Below are positions 11,701 through 24,700 of a DNA stretch of 64,000 nucleotides, in pieces; positions within the stretch are counted from its first letter, which is position 1; each line of letters begins with the position of its first letter. This DNA comes from Nicotiana tabacum (taxonomy: Eukaryota; Streptophyta; Magnoliopsida; Solanales; Solanaceae), in contig NC_134101.1 in NCBI RefSeq assembly GCF_000715075.1, positions 29,765,322-29,829,321 of the forward strand, read 5' to 3'. Made by a program: the position numbers and the translations under genes. The notes under the pieces are model-generated. The model saw only the letters and a program-made list of their open reading frames with translations. It was not told the DNA's origin and made no database searches.

Positions 11701-14700
11701 TAAGGGTGGTATGTGGGCCGTGTCCGGTCCTAAGTGGGCCGGTCCTAAGTGGTCACGGATTTCGCGGGTTTCTTGTTGGAACCGGTCTGGGACCGGGACC
11801 ACGAACTAACGGTCCCGGATTAAGTGGCCCAAGTGAGTTAAGTGGGCCCAACGGATACTTTCTATTTTTTTAAAAAAAATTATAGAAGTTAGAGAAAAAA
11901 ATGGTAATAAAAATATCTAAGGTAATTCCTTGTAAATTATATTATAGAATTGTTACCTAAATTTTTTAATTCAAATTTAAAGATAAAAATATTATAAAGA
12001 GATATTCAAAGAAATGCGTTATAATTTTATTATAGCATTAAAAAAAATATGGCAATATCTTTCTTAATCTTCCTCCCCCTATGGAATGAGAACAACAAGG
12101 TGCTAATACCACCATTGAGAAGAAAAAGAAACTAATCAAGATGTGCCAAAATACAAGTTACATATTAATTTTTATTCATATAAGTTACATGGTATCTCTT
12201 ACAAATTTCATAAATCCTTCAAGTTTCCGTTGGTGGTGGCGGAAAAGAAGCTTGGTCATCACCGCTTCCGGGCGAAGCAGCATCCTCCGCAAGTTCAGCT
12301 AGCATTTCTTCGTAAGCTTCGTCTACCTCTGGTTGTGATTCAGCAAGTCCAAAATTTCTTCTTTCCGAACGGATCCAATCTCTGAAAAGTACTGATTTTT
12401 TCAAGCTCCCCCTCATAGACGCTCTATAATCACCGAGTTGAAATTTTGCTTGACTGAAAGCGCTCTCCGGTGCCACTGTTGAAGCTTGAATAGTTAAAAT
12501 GTCTCGGGCCATCCTTGAAAGAATCGGAAAGTATTTTTCTTTGTCCTTCCACCATTCCAAAATATTAAAGAAGCCGTCGGGATTCACTTCCTTAATTCTC
12601 TGTGACAAATAAATTTCAAGCTCATTTAGTTGTGAAACATCACTAGTACTATAACCTTGGGAACCCCTGAACCCCGCCCAAGCACTAAGTGCTCTTACTC
12701 CCGTATTTCTTTTAGATGATTGAGAACTAGAAGAAGAAGGAGTTGGAACATTTGGTCTAGCATGATCTAATGCAACTTGATATGCATTATAAATAGTTTA
12801 AACATTTATTTTAATTGAGGCTATTGCGTCCGGAAGTTTAGACAACTCCTCGTCTTCAAGTGCTAAACCATTATAAACAGTTTCATACCAAAATTGAGGA
12901 CCTCCTAATTTTATAGTAGGATTTAACGATGCAGCAATACCATAAATAGGGAAAATAGGGAAAAAATATTTTTTAAACTTTTTTCTCATAGAATCAATAG
13001 CAAGTTGATAAATTTTCCCACCCTCTGAAAAATGATCAAACAAATTTGCAAGTTCTGCAATATAAACTAAACAGTTAGAAATAGTAGGATAATATTGACC
13101 AGAAAATTCATTAGTAGCAATATAAAATTTTTCTAAAAAATCTACAAGTATTTTAACATTAGTCCAATCTGCATTTGTAAGGTGCTCATCATTATCACTT
13201 AAATTAGCATTAAACGTTGAGTTTATGGGACTTCTATATTCATATGCAACAACTAAACTTTCATACATGTAATTCCATCTAGTTGGACAAGGTTTAGGAA
13301 CCTTTCTTTCTCTTAGGCTAAATTCATCGCATCTTTTAAAATATTCTCTAAGTCTACTTCTACGATTTGAATAAAAAAGCCAATTAAGAGTCATTTTAAC
13401 CTTTTCAATTTCAACATTTAAAATTCACATACCATCACCCACAATTAAATGGTAAATATGACAAATACATCTAACATGAAAAATGTTACTAAATGTACGA
13501 CTTAGTGTAGTGGTAAGCAAGGCTACAACATTTGTGTTACTAGTAGCATTATCCATTAAAACTGACATTATTTTATCACTAATGCAAAAATATCTACAAA
13601 TATCTGTAACCGTGCTAGAAATAAACTGTCATGTGTGACGTGAATTAATTATTCTATAAGTAATAATGCGCTTTTGCATTATCCAATCCTCATCAATCCA
13701 ATGACTGGTAATAGTAAGGTGATCACAGTCATTACCACTCCTACCAATATCAGTTATAATAGCAACACGACAATTTATATGAGTAAATAAATAGCGCAAT
13801 TATTGTTCATATTCATGTTTATATTTATAAATATCGCTCTTTACGGTTGTGCGAGGAAAACCTTTATAAGTAAGATTATAAACTTTTCTAATATAATGCA
13901 CAAAGTGAGGGTTAGAAGGAAAACTATAGGGTAAGCACATAACAGTAACCATTTTTGTCAATTCTTCCCGATCTTTTTTTGGATCATAATATAAAATACC
14001 ACCGGTAACAGTGTTAATTTCCGATTGAAATTGATTTGACCCGGTACTAAGGTCAGCCTGACTAGGTGCACTTGTCCCCTCGGCCAAAGCTTTCATACGA
14101 AAATATCTAGCTTTATCTTGAGGGTGTAGCAATACGTGTCTAGTCAAACTTTCCGTCCCCCGGACTTCCAACATATTTAAAAACTAACTCTTTGCCACAA
14201 GTTTTACACTTAGCCCTATTTTTTTCTCTTAGTTGAGTAAAAAATGGCCAAACAACAGATGTTTCTGCCCGTTTAGAAGGTTGTCTAGAAAAAGTAGGGG
14301 CAGTAACATGAGGGTCAGACGGGGCATCATTTGGATTATTATTAGTTGGGTTAACTTCAGAAGCAGGACTAGTGGGTCTATCGTCATCCGGTTGTGTTTC
14401 ATCAAAATCTATTTCTTCATCATTATTTTCATTAATAGTTGGATTACCATAAAAAGCATTCATATATTCATGGTTTAATTGTTTATCGGGTGCAATATTA
14501 TGGCAAAATTGACTCTCGGTAAATTGTAATAAACTATTATCGTTATCAAGAATATGATGTGTAGGACGGGTAACAGGTTTGGGTCGGGGAGCCGAGGGAA
14601 GTGGAGGAGGAACAGATTGGCCACTAGATTCACCACTCTTGAATTTTCCCTTATTTTTACTAAATATTTTTTTAAGGAATAAGCCATCTTAATTAATCAA

Positions 14701-15246
14701 GCAAAGTAAATAAAACAAACAAAACTATAATATTAAAACTTAAGAGTTGGAACGAGTTTACCGAATTGACGAACAACTTGTTAAATATTAATTATCGTTG
14801 AAGACTTGATGACTTCAATTCACCAACTTCACAATTTTGCACAAATTGTAACAATAAAGTAAGCAATTATAGAAGAAAATTAGAGAGAGATTGATGATTT
14901 TGTGAGGAAAAATGAAAGAAATAGGGGGTATTTATAGTTGAAAATAGGGAAAAAGTATAATTATAAAAAGTTTGGGGTTAAAACAAAGTTTGGGGGGTTA
15001 AATGGCTATTTTGGCAAACCAAACGGCTAGTTTTTAAATGGCTAAACGGTCAATTTACCGTTTAGGGCCGCTAGGACCGGTCCGGTCCCGGTCCCAAATG
15101 GTCCGGTCTCGCGGGCCTCGCGTCCTGGACTGACCCACTTACAAGCCCACCTCCCCCCGGTCCCGGTCTTAAACGGTTAGGACCGTATAGGCCCACTACC
15201 CATATGGGCTGGTCCTGGTCCTTGACCGACCCACTTGCCAGCCTTA
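11701..15246 (-). mobile_element. hAT transposon, 3.5 kb, defective
   Basis: The left end reads TAAGGGTGGTATGTGGGCCG and the reversed right end TAAGGCTGGCAAGTGGGTCG, an imperfect terminal inverted repeat. The flanks carry an 8-base target duplication with one mismatch: cttagaaa at 11693-11700 and cttacaaa at 15247-15254. Eight bases is the hAT hallmark. Both subterminal zones (11715-11840 and 15060-15235) are rich in GGTCC and GGACC motifs, probably transposase-binding sites. The interior carries a broken Ac/RICESLEEPER-type transposase on the minus strand. Confidence 0.92.
12219..14690 (-). pseudogene. hAT transposase (BED finger, RNase H-like core, hATC), broken
   Basis: This is a hAT family transposase of the RICESLEEPER type, read from about 14690 down to 12219. 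The N-terminal part (14463-14140) ends with a BED-type zinc finger (VVWPFFTQL, AKCKTCGKEL) that breaks before its His part, which resumes in a new frame at 14174 (LTRHVLLHP). The segment 14174-13800 holds the helical domain. Between 13800 and 13400 the catalytic core is visible only with frame changes (SVLMDNATSNT, RCICHIYHL). From 13394 to 12798 comes the PTRWNYMYESL motif region and later LNPTIKLGG. The C-terminal hATC dimerisation domain (12608-12219: WWKDKEKYFPILSRMARDIL, STVAPESAFSQA) is well kept. Stops and shifts separate the blocks, so no transposase can be made. Confidence 0.88.
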
Positions 15247-15540
15247 CTTACAAATACAAATTTTAAGGATGAAAATAAATCTATATCCAACCTTAACATG
15301 TGGGCTAAAAAAAGCGAAATGTGACCTTTCAGAGACCGGACTATTTTGTGTTTATGAGAAAGCGGGAAATAGGGTTGTGCATAATTTGATAAATACAGAA
15401 TTACTTTATCAAAATCGAAATTTTGATATTTGTTATTTGATATGGTGTTTGTATTAGGTATTTACAAAAATAATATTGAAAAACCGTATCGAAATATATA
15501 ATAAGTTACAAAAAACACGTAAATATGCATATATAATCAT

Positions 15541-15972
15541 TTACAGCTTGTTTGGATGGTTGTTACATATTGTATTGTATCGTATTGTTACTTTAAATAC
15601 GATGTTTGTTTTGGTTGTTACTTAAATTTTATTGTATCGTATTCCGCCGTTTCGTAACGACGAAATGTGCCACTTTATGTAACAACCGATTTGGTGTGGT
15701 TGCGTCGTTATCTTGTCTTTTTCTCTCATCTCACCCTTCATTATTATTAAATAGTTTTATTTTATCATTTACCCTACCTTTTTATATAATAAATTTACCA
15801 TGTATCATATTTTTTCTTTATAATATTGCAAGTTTATTCTTCATATTGCTGGTGCGTGATATCATGAAACAACAACAAATGATACAATCTATCCAAACAT
15901 TGTATTCATCAAATGATACAGTACAATACAATACAATATGGTACGTGTAACAACCATCTAAACAAGTTGTAA
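15541..15972. mobile_element. MITE with 27-base terminal inverted repeats
   Basis: Bases 15541-15567 and the reverse complement of 15946-15972 match at 25 of 27 positions (core CTTGTTTGGATGGTTGTTAC). The interior repeats ATTGTATTGTATCGTATTGT-like units on both arms, and there is no transposase. The target duplication is unclear: TTA-type flanks are possible. It resembles Solanaceae elements that use the GTTTGGATGGTTGTTAC end. The 114-residue open frame at 15606-15950 runs through the repeat and is not a gene. Confidence 0.75.
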
Positions 15973-16454
15973 GTTACATAATACTTTTCTTTGGTATGCA
16001 TGTTGGGGCTATCAGTACTTCTTTAGGATAATTGAGGAACAAGGTAGGCTGCAGATTTTGACTCTTAGAGCTTGTTTGGCCAAACTTCTGGGAGGTCAAA
16101 AGTACTTTTTTCCCAAAGAAAAATACTTTTTCAAAAAAAAAAATGTTGTCTGGCTAAGCCAGAGAAGTACTTTTGGCTAGCAGCAAAAGCATCTTTTTGC
16201 TTTTGGGAAGAAGCAGAAAATTCTACCTTCTTCCAAAAATCAAAAGCATATGCAAAAAATTAATTTATTCAAGACAAAACTATCCTCACCGTATCCCTTA
16301 CTAATTTAGGCTTTTTTCTCTTTTTTGTTTCTATTTCCTACCATTCTTTTAAAATTAGAGATATCGTATATATGAATCACTTTCCAAATTCCTTTTTGAC
16401 TTTTTTTTTTACTTTTTTCTTTGTGTAATTTCTTGTAACTTTCCAAATTATCTT

Positions 16455-19103
16455 TGTAACGACCCGACCGGTCGTTTTACTTGCTAGAACCCATTTCCCT
16501 AAATAATACTTTCCGTACTTTCTTTTACTGATTTATGACTTGTGGGGATGGTTGGTTCGGGATTTGGAAGAGTTTGGGTTGAAATCAGAACACTTGGTTC
16601 CTTAAGGTTGACTTAAAAGGCCAAGTTTGACTTCGGTCAACATTTTGAGTAAACGTCCTCGAAATCGGGATTTGACGATTCCAATAGGTTCGTATGATGA
16701 TTTCGGACTTGGGCGTATGTTCGAATCGGGTTTTGGATGACCCAGGAACATTTTGGCGCCCAACAGTGAAAGTTGGTTCTTGAAGAACTTTGAAGTTCTT
16801 TAAAATCGGTTTGGAGCGGGTTTTGGTGTTATCGAGGTCCGAATGGAATTCTGGGACCGAGAATAGTTTTGTAATGTCATTTAAGACTTGCACGTAAAAT
16901 TGAGTGTCATTCCGAGTAGTATAAGCATGATTCGATGTATTCGGAGGAATTGGAAGAACTTGAAGTTCTTAAGTTTGATTCAATTGGTTTTAGGATTTGA
17001 TTCTTAGTTTTAATGTTGTTTCGGGCGTTCCGAGAGTTCGAGTGAGTCCGTTTTATGGTTCCAAACTTGTTGGTATATTCGGGTGGGGTCCGGAGGCCCC
17101 GAGTGTCGATCGGGCGAGGCTCAGACCATTTCGGGAGCTGAAGCTCCCTAGTTATGTCATAACCGCGCCTGCGGTTGGCCAGCCGCAGGTGCGAGCCAAG
17201 CCCTCGCAGATGCGATCCAAGGATGGCCAGCCAGGTTCCGCAGATGCGGCTCCTTCCACGCAGAAGAGGGAGCCCTTCCACATATGCGGCCCCAACCGGC
17301 CCGACAATTCCGCAGAAGTGGATATCTGGTCCGCATAAGCGAATCCACAGGTACGGCCAATACACCGCAGATGCAAAAATCATAGAGGCAGTGAGGTTCA
17401 CTTAATATGGGACTTAAGCCATTTTTCACTCATTTTCTCTCACTCTTTGGGCGATTATTGGAGCTTATTGAGAGGGATTCCCACCTAGCTTTTGGAGGTA
17501 AGTAATTTCTACCTATTATGAGTTTAATACATAGATTATGGGTAGATTCCAACATGAAAATTGGTAGAAATAATGGGTTTAGATGAGAAACTAAGGGTTT
17601 GACAAAAATGAGATTTACTATGAAATTGACCATGGAACTTAGTGAAAATCATATATTTATGTTCCTAAGGTTATGGGTAACAATTTTCTTTGAAAATTTT
17701 CGAAATCCAGGCACGTGGGCCCAGGAGTGAATTTTAGGAATCTTGCAATTTAGGTTGGATAATCACTTAAACGGTGGAATTATGAACTTTTGAGCATAGA
17801 TTGATTAGTTTATGTAATGTTTGACTAGTTTTGAGTCGTTTGGCGTCAAATTTGGAGGTTTGAGCGCGTTCTTGAATTGGGAAGTAGGCTTTGAGGCTAG
17901 GTAAGTCTCCTTTCTAACCTTGTAAGAGGGAATTAACCCCATAAGTGAAATAAAAAAATATTTGTACCAAATTGTGGGGGGTTACGTACGTACAAGGTGA
18001 CGAGAGTCCGTCCGTAACTACTATTATGCTATTGTCCGGGTAGTTTAGGACCCATATTATACTATACTTGGAATGTTTGTGTCCTTACTTGCTAATATAA
18101 TCACTTAGTCATGATAGAAATTGATAAAAGAATTTTATAAGGTTAAATTCACTTACTTGAAGGTTTGTATGAGATACTTGACTGTAAATGAGAAACTTGT
18201 GTTTTCTTGAAAATATTGTTATTTATGGATCGGGTCGAGCGCCTCGGTAGTAAATAGATGCATATATGGTTCGCGTCGTTCGACCATCCGGCAGTGCACA
18301 ATTTAATATTATGTTGGACCGGGCCGTACGACTTCGGCATAATTGCGCATGTTAATTATTTGGAACTCTTCGTGATTTATACTGCTTAAATGCCTTGAAA
18401 TGTAAGTCGTTAAAGGATATGACTGAAATTAAAATTTTAATTATGAAAGAAGAACTTATCTCTTCCCTTTATTTAACTGTCAGTATTATTCATGATATTC
18501 ATACTTAGCATAATACTTTAATTACATTATTATTGGCCCTAGTAAGTGTCAAGCCGCCCCCTCGTCACTACTTCTTCGAGGTTAGGCGGGATATTTACTG
18601 GGTACATATTGTTTATGTACTCATACTACGCTTCTGTACTTAATTGTATAGGATCTGAAGTTGGTGCATCTAGTTACCCGTCTGATGCGCATACCTGATC
18701 TTGGACCGAGACTTCACGGTGAGCTGCCCTCTTCTGAGCCGTTCAGCAGTATGCCAGAGTTTCTCTTTTATTTTTATTTGTCTATTCTATTTCAGACAAT
18801 ACGATGATCATCTTTTTTATATTCTACTAGTTGCCCACACACTTGTGATACCAGATCTTGGCACGTATTAGTAGACTTTGATTTTGGGTTTGTAATTTCA
18901 ATTTTTATAATTGTTTTTCGATGTTTCCAGTTGTTTGTCTTAAAAATCCGTTATTTATTAAATGCTTTAAATTTAAGTAAGGCTAAATGTTGGAATTGCT
19001 TAATAAACAAAAAAAGAGAGAAATCGCGAAGTTGTTCACTGTTGGCTTGTCCAGCAACGGTGCTGGACGCCATCACGGCCTGACATAGAGTTGGGTCGTG
19101 ACA
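16455..19103 (+). repeat. Solo LTR 1 (about 2.65 kb, Tekay/Del-like family)
   Basis: Starts TGTAACGACCCGACCGGTCG and ends GGGTCGTGACA, flanked by the exact 5-base duplication atctt at 16450-16454 and 19104-19108. No gag-pol sequence is present, so this is a solo LTR left by recombination between two LTRs, or a non-autonomous element. It contains a GC-rich block of gcagatgcggc-like repeats at 17160-17370 and the sequence ttgacttcggtcaacatttt near 16630 that recurs in the LTR at 63636. The superfamily label comes from resemblance to long chromovirus LTRs and is an inference. Short open frames on both strands in the GC-rich block are chance frames. Confidence 0.85.
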
Positions 19104-19598
19104 ATCTTCTTTTTTCACGCTAAAGCAAATTATCTACATCCTTCTTTGGATTATCAATTCTCTTCCTACAAATAATCATTTATAATTTTCTTCTGTTATA
19201 GGCTATTAATTCTCGAATCTTTAAGACAATTATCAAATCTAATTTGTGAAAATTACCTACAAATAGGTAATAAATTTACAATTGCAACGCATAATCTTCT
19301 AAATATTATTAAAAGAATAAGTAGAAACCTCTACATTAAGTCAAGTGACAGTCTCGCAATAGGTCACTTGACAATTTAAGACAAAATTAGTTAGCTTAGG
19401 TAATAATTAGATTCTTTTTTAATTTAAATTTTAAAAATAAATAAATTATGCATTATGTGTTGTTAATAATTAGTTTCTCTTTTTGAATTTAAATTTAAAC
19501 ATACTTAACTATTTATTTTTTTACGAAAATATTTTTTATATATTTAAAATTATTTATATTTTACGTTCAATGTCATCTTTCAAGTTGACACTCATAAT

Positions 19599-20431
<833 letters not shown>

Positions 20432-20646
20432 CTCAGAATCATCTTGTTACAATTACCATGGCTATACATAATTTCATTCGACAATATTCTTCTACCGATA
20501 AGGAATTCAGCTATTATGCTAATGAAGACATTACTGCAAAGATTGAGGAAGGAGATGTGCCTTCTGGTATTCTTGTAGAAATGCCGGGCAAGTCTTCTAC
20601 TAATATGGAGGCGTTGTGTGATAGAATTAGAGATGAAATTGTTTAG
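20432..20646 (+). pseudogene. C-terminal fragment of a Harbinger (DDE_Tnp_4) transposase
   Basis: An open segment ending in a stop at 20644-20646 encodes TITMAIHNFIRQYSSTDKEF followed by an acidic tail and a final ALCDRIRDEIV. The HNFIR motif followed by D-K-E/D-F, and the closing R-D-x-I-A/R-x-E-I/L-V, are typical of the end of plant Harbinger transposases. The rest of the gene is missing: MITE E starts right before this piece. The fragment lies in the PIF element recognised from its ends, which supports both calls. Confidence 0.75.
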
Positions 20647-21147
20647 AAATATTTTCATGCGTGAACGATTTTGCTTACTATTTTATGGTGGATTATCAAT
20701 ATATAGTAATTTGTGGAATAGACTTCTAATTCATATTGAACAATGACAATAAATAATTATACTAGATAATATTATATATTTTGGTATAACTATATATGTT
20801 ATATTGATTTAAATCTTTAATATGTGTGTTTACTTTATGTTTTATATTTTAATTAAATAAAATAAAAATAATAAAAGCCTCTTACGATAGATATTTAAGT
20901 TTATTTTTCTCTTTACAATAATTATAAGACCTTGGTAATATCCCTTTTGGTAAATTGACACTCAAAAATACTTTTTAGGAAGATTGGCTAAACACAATTT
21001 GTTTAACAAATGTTGCAAAAAGTACTTCTTAAATGAATTGGCCGATCACAAATTATTATTTTTCAAAAGTACTTTTGGAAAAAGTACTTTTGATTTTTTT
21101 CTCTTCAAAATAAGTAATTTTTTGCAGCTTGGCCAAACGAGTTCTTA

Positions 21148-21743
21148 ACCTCTAGGATGTCAAGCATCTTAACATAATACTTTTACGATTTTAGGGTGTT
21201 TCTTCTCGTCTATTGAATTGCATATGTTGGATTAGTCTTTGTTGTATTCTCTAATTTCAGCAATTAGCTTTTAGCAAGTAACAAAATATTTTCAATCATA
21301 AAATTTATTCCTTTATGTACTATTTTTTTCTCTCTATGGGTTAATATTTGTTGGTTTTGGATAAAATCTTGTTAAGAGAGTCATGTGAGCTTAGAACATT
21401 TTTAGTTTTATATTTGTGAGTATTTTAATTATAAAAATTAAAATTTATGACTTTATACACTAGTTAATATTAAAATCGAACAAACAAAAGTTATCGTTTC
21501 GGAAAAACCAAAAAGAAAGGGAAAAAGTCAAATAATATATTAGTATAACATTTAAAGACTCCTTAGTACCGAACTAAAATATTTAAATATATGAAATCCT
21601 AAAAGGGGAAACAACAAAATGAGCAAAGTTGACCCCGTTGACTCTTCCTTGTCTCAGTCAATGAATAACTTAAATGTTCCCAACTTTTCTTCATCTCGAT
21701 CTTCTTTCTATTCGTTAGATTCCAAGTACTCATAAGTTCCCAC
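21148..21743. other. Upstream region of the TNL gene
   Basis: About 600 AT-rich bases between the PIF relic and the TNL start codon, which should hold the TNL promoter and 5' UTR. The paired W-boxes at 21629-21643 are the only motif I can support. No open frame of interest. Confidence 0.5.
21629..21643 (+). promoter_or_regulatory. Paired W-box motifs upstream of the TNL gene
   Basis: TTGACC (21629-21634) and TTGACT (21638-21643) lie three bases apart, about 100 bases before the TNL start codon. TTGAC[C/T] is the binding site of WRKY factors that control defence genes. This may be in the promoter or 5' UTR; binding is inferred. Confidence 0.5.
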
Positions 21744-24700
21744 ATGGATTCCCAAAAGGAATTGAACAAAAAATGGGAATATGATGCCTTCTTGAGCTTT
21801 AGAGGTGAAGATACCCGCAACAACTTTGTGGCCCATCTCCACAAACGTTTGGAAGAGAGAGGAGTCAACGTATTCAAAGACGATGAGAAACTTGAAAGAG
21901 GAAGACCCATTTCAGCTGAACTATTGAAAGCCATTGAAGAATCAAGAGTTGCCATAATCATATTCTCCAAAAATTATGCTTCATCGGTATGGTGTTTGGA
22001 GGAACTCACCAAACTTATGGAGTGTGTTGAAAAGAAGGGACAGGAAGCTATCCCTATATTCTACAATGTTGACCCATCAGATGTACGCATGCAAAGATCC
22101 AAAAGTAGTTTCGCAAAAGCGATGGCCAAACACAAGGCTAATTTCGAGGGTAATGATTTGGAGAAGGTGCAGAGGTGGACTGACGCTCTCCAAAAAGCAG
22201 CCAATATAGCAGGATGGGATCTTGGTAAATGTGCTAACGGGTAAGTAAATAAATGTGTACTTAACTAGTTTATGAGTTCAATTTGATAAAAAAAAGTCCA
22301 TTACGTGTTTGTTACATTCCTAAATAGTGGTGTTCAAGATAAAGGGAAAAGCCAAGGTGGGGAGGGTGGGTAAGGTGGGGTGTGGGGAGTTAGAGGGGAT
22401 GGGGAAGGTTGAAAAAGTGTTTTGAAAAATATTTTTTTTTCTCTCGATAGAAAAAATATTTTTCTCCAATTGGAGGCGGCGAGAGAGGTGCTAGGGGTCT
22501 CGAAGGGTTTCTCTAGTGGCCACAAAGGGGGCTGGTCGTGGAACGAATAGGTTCAAGACGAGGGGGAGAAGAGGGCTAATAGGGAGGGGTATTAGAAGGC
22601 TAGGAAGGAGGTGAAGTTAGCGGTTATTGCGGCTAAGACCGCGCCTTTGGTCGTTTATATGAAGAAATTGGGGATAACGGCAGGGACAAGAAGTTGTACA
22701 GGCTGGCGAAGGTGAGAGAGAGGAAGGCCCGTGGTCTAGACCAAGTGAGGTGCATAAACGACGAGGAGGGTAGAGTTTTTTTGTTGGAGGGGGCACAAAT
22801 TAGGCAGAGATGGTAGTCTTACTTCCATAAACTCTTGAATGAAGAGGGAGATAGGAGCATTGTGCTGGGTGAGTTGGAGTACTCAGAGCGACATCGAGAT
22901 TTTGGGTACTGTAGACGCATAAGAGTGAGGGAGGTTGAAGGGGCTATATGCAGGATGAGTAGGGGTAGAGTGACTGGGCCAGACGAGATCCCTGTGGAAT
23001 TTTAGAAGAGCGTGGGTAAGGCGGGCTTGGAATGGCTCTCTAGGTTGTTTAAGTCATTTTTACGACAAAGAAGATGCCTAAAGAGTGGAGGTGGAGTACG
23101 ATAATTCCGTTGTACAAGAACAAGGGGATATCCAAAACTGCAACAACTATAGGGGTATCAAGTTGTTAAGCCATACAATGAAAGTTTGGGAGATGGTGAT
23201 AGAAGGGAGGATGAGGAGTGTGTCCATTTCCGAGAACCAGTTTGGTTTCATACCGGGACGGTCGACTACGGAAGCCATTCACCTTGTGAGGAGATTGGTG
23301 GAGCAGTATAGGGCGATGAAGAAAGACTTGCATATGGTATTGATTGACCTAGAGAAAGCTTATGACAAAGTCCCAAGAGAGGTTCTATGGAGATATTTGG
23401 AGGTTAAAGGAGTGCCTGTAGCGTATATTAGAGTGATCCAAGACATGTATGATGGAGCTAAGACACGGATAAGGACAGCAGGAGGAGACTCTGAATACTT
23501 CCCGGTTGAGATGGGGTTGCATTAGGGATCAACATTTAGCCCGTTTTTGTTTTCCTTCGCAATGGACGCATTGATGCGACACATTCAAGGGGAGGTGCCT
23601 TATACATGTTATTTGCAGGTGACATAGTCCTGATCGATGAGATGCGACGTGGTGTTAATGAGAGGCTAGAGGTCTGGAGACATACCCTTGAGTCTAAAGA
23701 TTTTAAGTTGAGCAAGACCAAGACAGAATACTTGGAATGCAAGTTCAACGGTGTTACCGAGGAAGCGAACGGGGACGTGAGGCTTGATACACAAGTCATT
23801 CCCAGGAGAGAGAGTTCCAACTTCCAAGTACCTTGGGTCCATAATTCAGAATGATGAGTAGATTGTCACACATCGTATCGGAACAGGGTAGATGAAGTGG
23901 AGGCTCGCTTTCGGTGTCTTGTGCGATAAGAATGTGTCGTTGAGACTTAAAGGCGAGTTCTACAAGGTAGTGGTTAGACCGACTATGTTGTATGGGGCAG
24001 AGTGCTGACCAGTCAAGAACTCCTATGTAACAAATAAAAGTAGCTGAAATGAGTATGTTGAGATGGATGTGTGGGCAAACTAGGTTAAGATAGAATTAAG
24101 ATTGAAGTTATTCGGGATAAGGTGAGAGTGGCCCCTGTGGAAGAAAAGATGCGAGAGGCGAGACTAAGATTGTTCGGGCATGTTAAAAGGAGAAGCACAG
24201 ATGCCCCTGTCCGGAGGTGTGAGAGGTTGACCTTTGGGGTAAGAGGAAGGGTAGAGATAGGCCAAAGAAGTCTTGGGGAGAGGTGATCAGACGGAACATG
24301 ACACAACTTGAGCTAACCGAGAACATGACCCTTGATAAGAGGGTGTGGAGGTTGAGGATTAGGGTAGAAGGTTAGTAGGTAGTTGAGCGTTTCCCTTTGT
24401 CTTCCTTCGTTTAATAGTATTAGTGTTAGTATGCTAACCCTTTTATCCTTAGTTTGCTATTATCGCATATCTTGTGCTGTTATTACTTGCCATCGGTACT
24501 CTCTTAGTTTGCTATCACTGCATATCTTGTACTGTTATTACTTGCTATCAGTACTTCTTTCATATTCTCTTTTGCTATCTTGGATTTAGTTTTCTAAATT
24601 TCTTGTCTTGCTATTACTTGCTATCAGTGCTTCTTCCATCTTTTCTTTAGCCGAGGGTATATCGGAAACAGTCACTCTGCCCTTCCAGGTAGGGGTAAGG

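Noticed and set aside
16907..17429. Overlapping open frames on both strands (up to 164 residues) with Cys- and Gly-rich peptides
   Set aside because: They lie in the GC-rich gcagatgcgg repeat block of solo LTR 1, overlap in several frames and match no known protein. Chance frames.
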